57,000 nucleotides of DNA from Streptomyces klenkii. GTDB taxonomy: Bacteria > Actinomycetota > Actinomycetes > Streptomycetales > Streptomycetaceae. The position numbers and the translations under genes were made by a program. This document shows positions 51,706-57,000 of this stretch, piece by piece. The stretch is taken from positions 1 through 57,000 of the forward strand of contig NZ_RBAM01000023.1 in the NCBI RefSeq assembly GCF_003626645.1, read 5' to 3'. The notes beneath the pieces were generated by a model, which was not told the DNA's origin, made no database searches, and saw only the letters and a list, made by a program, of their open reading frames with translations. Within the stretch, counting starts at the first letter, position 1. Every line of letters begins with the position of its first letter.

Positions 51706-53135
51706 GATGGGCGCTCGTCAGGGTGTCCCTGGCCGTCACGGTCATGGTGGTGCTGGCCTTCGCCGTGCCCCTCGGGCTGGTCGTCAGGGAACTCGCCCGC
51801 GACCGTGCCTTCGCCGACGCCGAGCGGCAGGCCGCTCAGATCCGGCCCGCGCTCGCCATCACCACCGACCGGGACCAGCTGGAACGCGCCGTCGCCAGCT
51901 CTCAGGCCGGTGGTGACGAGCGGATGGCCGTCCACGTACCGGGCGACGGCGCCGCGCGCCACGGGACGGACACGGGCGCAAGCACGGGTACCGGTGCGTA
52001 CGACGCGCACCCGGGGGCGGCGCGCGAGGCCTTCGGCATCGGCCGCAGCCGGGCCGATGCGCGCGACGTGGAGACCGCCCGCCGCGGCCGCTCCGCCGTC
52101 ACCTCCGTGCCCGGCGGCTACGCCCTGCTCCAGCCGACCGCCCTGAGCACCGGCGAGTTCGCGGTCGTCGAGGTCTACGTGCCGCACCGCGCGGTCACCA
52201 ACGGCGTCACCACGTCCTGGGCGATCCTCGCCGCCGTGGGCCTCGGCCTCGTCGTCGGATCCGTCGCCCTCGCCGACCGCCTCGGCCTGCGCCTCGTACG
52301 CCCGGCGGAACGGCTCGCGCGGGCCGCCGCCGAGCTGGGGGAGGGGAAGCTGGGCGTGCGCGTCCGCGAGGGCGGACCGGCCGAACTGCGCGCCGCGGCC
52401 GTCGCGTTCAACTCCATGGCCGACAAGATCGTGCAGCTCCTCGCCGCCGAACGCGAACTCGCCGCCGACCTCTCGCACCGGCTCCGCACCCCCCTCACCG
52501 TCCTCCGCCTCAACGCCGCGTCCCTCGGCGAGGGCCCCGCCGCCGACCAGACCCGCGCCGCCGTCGCCCAGCTGGAGCGCGAGGTCGACCAGCTCATCCG
52601 CGCCGCCCGCGAGCAGGGCGAGCAGAAGGAACGGCCCCCGCTCGGCTGCGACGCCTGCGAAGTGATCCGCGACCGGATGGACTTCTGGTCCGCGCTCGCC
52701 GAGGACGAGGGGCGCACGGCCGGGCTCGCGGGCGTCGACGCGACCGTACGCGTACCCGTCGCCCGCCCCGAACTCGTCGCCGCGCTTGACGCGATGCTCG
52801 GCAACGTCTTCCGGCACACCCCGGAAGGCACCGCCTTCGCCGTGGACGTCCACCGCAGCGAGGACGCCGTGATCGTCCTCGTCTCCGACGCGGGCCCCGG
52901 CATCGCGGACCCCGACGCCGCGCTGCGCCGCGGCCACGGCGACGGAGGCCCCGGCTCCACCGGGCTCGGCCTGGACATCGTGCGCCGGGTCGCCGAGTCC
53001 ACGGGCGGCGACGTACGGATCGGCCGGTCGGTGCTCGGCGGCACGGAGGTGCGGGTGTGGCTCGCACTGGACGGCGGGGACGGGCCGCGGCGCCGCGGCC
53101 GCCGCCGGGCGCGGCGCGGCCGGGCCCGGCATTAA
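51702..53135 (+). CDS. Sensor histidine kinase
   Basis: 477 aa. The first membrane helix is about 6-30 and the extracytoplasmic sensor about 31-165, with low-complexity GTDTGASTGTG. The second helix is about 167-190 and HAMP about 190-243. The H-box DLSHRLRTPLTVLRL has His259, and the ATPase domain has MLGNVFRHT (N-box), SDAGPGIAD (G1) and GLGLDIVRRV (G2). The C-terminal tail is Arg-rich. It partners with the regulator encoded in the overlapping gene. The signal sensed is unknown; the next gene is a chitinase. Confidence 0.95.
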   Translation: MRWALVRVSLAVTVMVVLAFAVPLGLVVRELARDRAFADAERQAAQIRPALAITTDRDQLERAVASSQAGGDERMAVHVPGDGAARHGTDTGASTGTGAYDAHPGAAREAFGIGRSRADARDVETARRGRSAVTSVPGGYALLQPTALSTGEFAVVEVYVPHRAVTNGVTTSWAILAAVGLGLVVGSVALADRLGLRLVRPAERLARAAAELGEGKLGVRVREGGPAELRAAAVAFNSMADKIVQLLAAERELAADLSHRLRTPLTVLRLNAASLGEGPAADQTRAAVAQLEREVDQLIRAAREQGEQKERPPLGCDACEVIRDRMDFWSALAEDEGRTAGLAGVDATVRVPVARPELVAALDAMLGNVFRHTPEGTAFAVDVHRSEDAVIVLVSDAGPGIADPDAALRRGHGDGGPGSTGLGLDIVRRVAESTGGDVRIGRSVLGGTEVRVWLALDGGDGPRRRGRRRARRGRARH

Positions 53136-53266
53136 CGCCCGCCCATGCCTTCCTTAAGCCCGCCATAAGAAGCCGGCCTCGGAGGGTGGTTGGGGGATTT
53201 GACCGGTTCGTTCTCGCTAGCGTGCCGCCTGTACTCACCCCCCAAGTCAGAACAGGCAGGCACGCG

Positions 53267-54700
53267 ATGGGTTCCTCCGCACACCGCCGGCGAGTCGGCC
53301 GCAAGGCGCGGCTCGCCGGCATCGGGGCCGCCGCGGCGATCGCGGCCGGCGCCGCGTTCACCCTCACCGGCACGGCACAGGCCACGACCGTCGGCGCGGC
53401 CTTCTCCACCACCGGCTCCTGGTCCGGCGGCTACACCGGCCAGTACGTCCTCACCAACGGCACCGGCAAGGAACTGACGGACTGGAAGCTGACGTTCGAC
53501 CTCCCGGAGGGCGCGAAGATCACGTCCCTGTGGAACGGCAAGCACACCGTCGGCGGCCGCAGCGTCACCGTCGAGCCGGAGAGCTGGAACGGGACCATCG
53601 CCCCGGGTGCTTCCGTGACCGTCGGCTTCGTGGCCACCGGCACCGCGGCCACCGCACCGGCCAACTGCCGGATCAACGGCGCGAAGTGCTCGACGGACAA
53701 GGACCCCGGCCCGGGACCGACCGGGCCCGCGCCGAGCCCCTCCCACCCGGCGCCGAGCCCCTCCCGCCCCGGCCCGTCCGGAGGCACACCCGCCCCCGGT
53801 GGCGCGAAGGCCGCGTTCGCCCCGTACGTCGACACCCTCCTCCACCCCTCGTACGACCTCCTGGCCACCGCCGGGAAGACGGGCGTCAAGGACTTCACCC
53901 TCGCCTTCGTCACCTCCGGCGGCGGCTGCACCCCCAAGTGGGGCGGCGTCAGCGACCTCGGCAGCAACCCCGTCGCCCAGCAGACAGGCCGGCTGCGCGA
54001 GGCGGGCGGCGACGTACGCGTCTCCTTCGGCGGCGCCGCCGGGTCCGAACTGGGCCTCGCCTGCTCCTCCGCCGGCGACCTCGCCGCCGCGTACGGCAAG
54101 GTCGTGGACGCCTACAAGCTCACCAAGGTCGACTTCGACATCGAAGGCGGCGCACTGCCGAACGCCGCCGCCAACACGCGCCGCGCCCAGGCCATTGCGC
54201 AGCTACAGAAGAGCCACCCCGGCCTCGACGTCTCCTTCACGCTCCCGGTGATGCCCACGGGCCTCACCCAGGACGGCGTCGACCTCGTCGCGAACGCCAA
54301 GAAGAACGGCGTGTCCGTCTCCACGGTCAACATCATGGCCATGGACTACGGCTCATCCTTCAACGGCGACATGGGGCAGTACGCGATCGACGCCGCCACG
54401 GCCACGCAGGCCCAGGTCAAGGGCGTGCTGGGGCTGAGCGACGCGGCCGCCTGGAAGGCCGTCGCGGTCACGCCGATGATCGGCGTCAACGACGTGGCCG
54501 GTGAGGTCTTCAAGGCCGACGACGCGGACCAGCTCGTGAAGTTCGCCCGTTCCAAGGGCCTCGGCGGGCTGTCGATGTGGTCCGCCACGCGCGACAAACA
54601 GTGCCCGGGCGGTGCGCAGAACTCCGCGTCCGCCACCTGTAGCTCCGTCCTTCAGGACGAATTCGCCTTCACCAAGGCCTTCGGCGCCTTCAAGGGCTGA
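53267..54700 (+). CDS. Secreted chitinase: CBM2 plus GH18
   Basis: 477 aa. A twin-Arg/hydrophobic signal region (RRRVGRKARLAGIG... ending TAQAT) is followed by a CBM2-type binding domain (about 38-138, with surface Trp in SWSGGY, DWKL and SWNGTI), a Pro/Ser/Gly linker (about 145-178), and a GH18 barrel (about 182-477). The catalytic motif KVDFDIEGG ends in Glu293 (DxxDxDxE class), and MAMDYGSSF supports substrate contact. It hydrolyses chitin. ATG 53267 was chosen to give the signal peptide. It lies 131 bases after the kinase and 112 bases before the AA10 gene, all in one direction. Confidence 0.95.
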   Translation: MGSSAHRRRVGRKARLAGIGAAAAIAAGAAFTLTGTAQATTVGAAFSTTGSWSGGYTGQYVLTNGTGKELTDWKLTFDLPEGAKITSLWNGKHTVGGRSVTVEPESWNGTIAPGASVTVGFVATGTAATAPANCRINGAKCSTDKDPGPGPTGPAPSPSHPAPSPSRPGPSGGTPAPGGAKAAFAPYVDTLLHPSYDLLATAGKTGVKDFTLAFVTSGGGCTPKWGGVSDLGSNPVAQQTGRLREAGGDVRVSFGGAAGSELGLACSSAGDLAAAYGKVVDAYKLTKVDFDIEGGALPNAAANTRRAQAIAQLQKSHPGLDVSFTLPVMPTGLTQDGVDLVANAKKNGVSVSTVNIMAMDYGSSFNGDMGQYAIDAATATQAQVKGVLGLSDAAAWKAVAVTPMIGVNDVAGEVFKADDADQLVKFARSKGLGGLSMWSATRDKQCPGGAQNSASATCSSVLQDEFAFTKAFGAFKG

Positions 54701-54812
54701 CGCGCTTCCCGTTCCCCTTCGGATTCCCCCCACATTTCCCCCACGTTCCCCCAGCACCTTCCCCCCACAGCGCCTTCCTCCACCGATGAAGACGATGAAG
54801 GAGACACCCCCC

Positions 54813-55820
54813 ATGCCCACGTGTCGCAAGGCTGTCCGCATCTCCGCACTCGGCATCGCCCCTCTCGCCCTCGGCGTCGCCCTCACCGGGCTGGCGGCCG
54901 GGCCGGCCGCCGCGCACGGCTCCATGACGGATCCGGTGAGCCGGGTCTCCGCCTGTTTCGCCGAGGGCCCGGAGCACCCGCGCTCGGCGGCCTGCAAGGC
55001 CATGGTCGCGGCCGGCGGCACCCAGCCGCTCTACGACTGGAACGAGGTCAACATAGGCACCGCCGCCGGCCGTCACCGCCAGATCATCCCGGACGGCAAG
55101 CTGTGCAGCGCCGGACGCGACAAGTACAAGGGACTGGACGCGGCACGTGCCGACTGGCCGGGGACGAAGCTCGCCCCGGGCGGGCACACCTTCACGTACC
55201 GGGCGACCGCCGCGCACCGCGGCACGTTCGAGCTGTACGTCACCAAGGACGGATACGACCCGCGGAAGCCGCTGAAGTGGTCGGATCTGGAGGCGAAGCC
55301 GTTCGCCAAGGTCACGAACCCGGCGCTGAAGAACGGGAGCTACGTCTTCGACGGGACGGTCCCGAAGAAGTCCGGCCGTCACCTGATCTACAGCATCTGG
55401 CAGCGTTCGGACAGCCCCGAGGCGTTCTACACCTGCTCCGACGTGGACTTCGGCGGGAAGCAGGCGGCGGCGAAGGCCGTGGCCCCGGCCCCCGCCGCGT
55501 CCGCCCCGAGCGAAGCGCAGATCAGCGAGGAGGCCGCCAAGTCGACCGTCGATCACGGCGGACACGGGGGTGACGGCCCGGGTGAGGAGGGACACGGAGC
55601 GGGCGCGCACGCCGAGAACGCGCACGCCATGGGCGGTCACGAGCCGCAGACCGCGGCGAAGGCCGACGGCGCTCCGTCCGCCCAGGGCGGGCGCCTGGCC
55701 GAGACCGGCGGCGACAGCCGCACGGCGATGCTGGCGGTCGCCGGCGCAGGGACCCTGGCGGCCGGTTCGGCCGCCCTGTTCCTGACCATGCGGCGTCGCG
55801 CGGCCCGGAGCCGTGGCTAG
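54813..55820 (+). CDS. AA10 lytic polysaccharide monooxygenase with LAETG cell-wall sorting signal
   Basis: 335 aa. A signal peptide (1-34, ending PAAA) exposes His35 of HGSMTDPVSR, the first copper ligand. His135 in TAAHRGTFELYVT completes the histidine brace, and the domain ends near CSDVDF (about 210). A His/Gly/Glu-rich linker (about 215-290) leads to LAETG (295-299), a hydrophobic stretch and RRRAARSRG, a sortase (class E type) signal. The enzyme oxidatively cleaves chitin or another beta-1,4-glycan while held at the wall. ATG 54813 has AAGGAG 8 bases upstream; in-frame ATGs at 54786 and 54795 have none. Confidence 0.93.
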   Translation: MPTCRKAVRISALGIAPLALGVALTGLAAGPAAAHGSMTDPVSRVSACFAEGPEHPRSAACKAMVAAGGTQPLYDWNEVNIGTAAGRHRQIIPDGKLCSAGRDKYKGLDAARADWPGTKLAPGGHTFTYRATAAHRGTFELYVTKDGYDPRKPLKWSDLEAKPFAKVTNPALKNGSYVFDGTVPKKSGRHLIYSIWQRSDSPEAFYTCSDVDFGGKQAAAKAVAPAPAASAPSEAQISEEAAKSTVDHGGHGGDGPGEEGHGAGAHAENAHAMGGHEPQTAAKADGAPSAQGGRLAETGGDSRTAMLAVAGAGTLAAGSAALFLTMRRRAARSRG

Positions 55821-55845
55821 GCACCTGGCGGCTGCCTAACGCACG

Positions 55846-55885
55846 CGAACACGGTCAGCAGCTGTACGGCTGCTGACCGTGTTCG
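55846..55885. terminator. Strong bidirectional terminator
   Basis: A perfect 17-bp stem: CGAACACGGTCAGCAGC (55846-55862) and its complement (55869-55885) around a 6-base loop. It lies between the convergent AA10 and membrane-protein genes. Confidence 0.92.
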
Positions 55886-55896
55886 TATGTGCGTGT

Positions 55897-56565
55897 TCAG
55901 CTCTGGGTGTTGAGGAAGCCGATGACGACGGCGCCCCACCAGCAGATCTGGGAGACGAGGGCGGTGGCTCCGCCCCAGGCCAGGATGCCCGTCGACGGGG
56001 AGGCGGAGGACTGCTCGGCCATGCGCCGGTTGAGGAGGCCCGCCTGGAGGCCGTTGAGGCTGAGGACGAGGACCATCACCAGCTTGACGGCGGTGAGGGT
56101 GGCGGAGGGGTTGGGGTGGAGCAGCATGCCGCTCGCGACGAGGCCCACGAGTCCGGCCCAGATGGGCGCGTGCAGGCGGCCCGCGCTGCCGAGGGCCTCG
56201 CGGAGGGTGCAGCGGCCGGTCATCCACAGGAGCCCGTAGTAGTCGGCCACGAGCACGGCGCCGAAGCCCAGCACGAGGCTGGCGAGGTGGACGAAGAGGG
56301 CTGCGGTGTGGAGCGTCGCGTCGGCTTGCAGGTGCACGGATATCCACACGGAGACGGCCCAGGCCCCGCAGATCACGGCTCCGGCGGCGGCAACCGTCCA
56401 CCAGGAGTCGTAGAGGGCCAGCGGCTTCGCGTGCCGGGCGCCCGGTGACGGTGCGGCGGCGCGGACGGGGCCTCGCGGATGGACGACGGACAGCGGCGGT
56501 TCGGACGGCAGAGCGGACACGCGATTCTCCAAACGCAGACCCTTACGGCGGTAAGGCTGACTCAT
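55897..56565 (-). CDS. Five-helix membrane protein of unknown function
   Basis: 222 aa from ATG 56565; GTG 56520 is an alternative and the N-terminus is uncertain. After a basic cytoplasmic tail (about 1-55) there are about five membrane helices: VAAAGAVICGAWAVSVWI, TAALFVHLASLVLGFGAVLV, IWAGLVGLVASGMLL, VKLVMVLVLSLNGLQAGLL and ALVSQICWWGAVVIGFL. Several His lie in or near helices (HLQADATLHTAALFVH), as in small cytochrome-b or CopD-like proteins, but heme binding is not established. A 14-bp palindrome is just upstream of the start. Confidence 0.8.
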   Translation of the reverse strand: MSQPYRRKGLRLENRVSALPSEPPLSVVHPRGPVRAAAPSPGARHAKPLALYDSWWTVAAAGAVICGAWAVSVWISVHLQADATLHTAALFVHLASLVLGFGAVLVADYYGLLWMTGRCTLREALGSAGRLHAPIWAGLVGLVASGMLLHPNPSATLTAVKLVMVLVLSLNGLQAGLLNRRMAEQSSASPSTGILAWGGATALVSQICWWGAVVIGFLNTQS

Positions 56566-56581
56566 TACTGGGTCATGGAAA

Positions 56582-56595
56582 TTTCCCCGGGGAAA
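56582..56595. promoter_or_regulatory. 14-bp palindrome upstream of the membrane-protein gene
   Basis: TTTCCCCGGGGAAA is perfectly palindromic and lies 17 bases before the ATG at 56565. A good operator candidate. Confidence 0.5.
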
Positions 56596-56803
56596 CCGGC
56601 TTAAGTGCGGGATAAGCCTGAACACTCCTGCATGGAAATCGCAAGCTTTGCAGGTCACGGGCGTATTCGCGCTCAATTCCGGCCGGTGCGGCCGGCAATT
56701 GATCAATATCTGCGGTCCGGCTGACGCTGAGCTCGGGATCACTCGCTCCCCGTCACCCCGGCGCCCCGGCGGTGTGAGGCCGCCCATGAGGCCTGGGTCA
56801 CTT

Positions 56804-56818
56804 ACTAAGCGGCTTAGT
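56804..56818. promoter_or_regulatory. Inverted repeat ACTAAGC-G-GCTTAGT
   Basis: Perfect 7-bp arms with one central base, in the 435-bp gene-free end of the window and about 80 bases upstream of the promoter at 56896. It resembles MarR/TetR-type operators. Confidence 0.45.
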
Positions 56819-56895
56819 GGGCAAAATGCTGAATTACAAAGGCTGAGCGGCCGCGGCCGCTCCGTTCCATGAATGGGGGTAGTAGGTCACCGTGC

Positions 56896-56924
56896 TTGTC
56901 AGGGGTTTTCGCCGCCGCTAACAA
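56896..56924 (+). promoter_or_regulatory. Sigma-70-type promoter reading out of the window
   Basis: TTGTCA (56896-56901), 17-bp spacer, TAACAA (56919-56924). No ORF starts after it inside the window, so it probably serves a gene beyond the right edge. Confidence 0.55.
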
Positions 56925-57000
56925 TTGCGGGGTCGCTGGGCGCCGTCGACCGAGAAACGGCGCTTCGTTATTGCGCCGCTTCAGGGCCGGGCGACATCCG

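Overview
High-GC actinobacterial chromosome, almost certainly Streptomyces. Codon third positions are nearly all G or C, GTG starts are common, and the gene families are typical of the genus: secreted chitinase and AA10 oxygenase, DUF4232, a type I PKS, F420-type oxidoreductases and a Streptomyces-style M9 collagenase. No rRNA, tRNA, insertion sequence or CRISPR array was seen.

Layout. 1-1085: end of a lytic transglycosylase gene and a secreted DUF4232 protein. 1086-9101: two coupled genes for giant uncharacterised proteins (1241 and 1428 aa). 9050-17224, convergent: a one-protein polyketide synthase (CoA ligase-ACP-KS-AT-DH-KR-ACP-TE). 17512-28680: a run rich in secreted proteins, namely an HNH-nuclease lipoprotein, a protein-arginine deiminase, a TNT-type NADase with a likely immunity gene, an RNase Sa-like ribonuclease, a mannose-type lectin and an I36-type inhibitor. 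These are mixed with housekeeping genes (GNAT, TetR/DUF5701, F420/NADP oxidoreductase, P450). 28747-32924: accessory enzymes.

32999-50403 is the most coherent block. It holds an M9 collagenase, a five-gene oligopeptide ABC importer, an Xaa-Pro aminopeptidase, and a full trans-4-hydroxyproline pathway: epimerase, three-subunit D-hydroxyproline dehydrogenase, deaminase and alpha-ketoglutarate-semialdehyde dehydrogenase. It ends with a GntR/FCD regulator. A shared sequence, GTGAMATNNYAC with flanking A/T and CTGAC, lies in front of the collagenase, importer/aminopeptidase and dehydrogenase genes and, in weaker form, the regulator. In two cases it sits exactly inside the 17-bp spacer of a good -35/-10 pair. 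I read this as one GntR-controlled collagen-to-alpha-ketoglutarate regulon.

50437-55820: a two-component system next to a CBM2-GH18 chitinase and an AA10 oxygenase with a LAETG sorting signal, probably a chitin-response unit. 55897 to the end: a small membrane protein and an intergenic region with a promoter reading out of the window.
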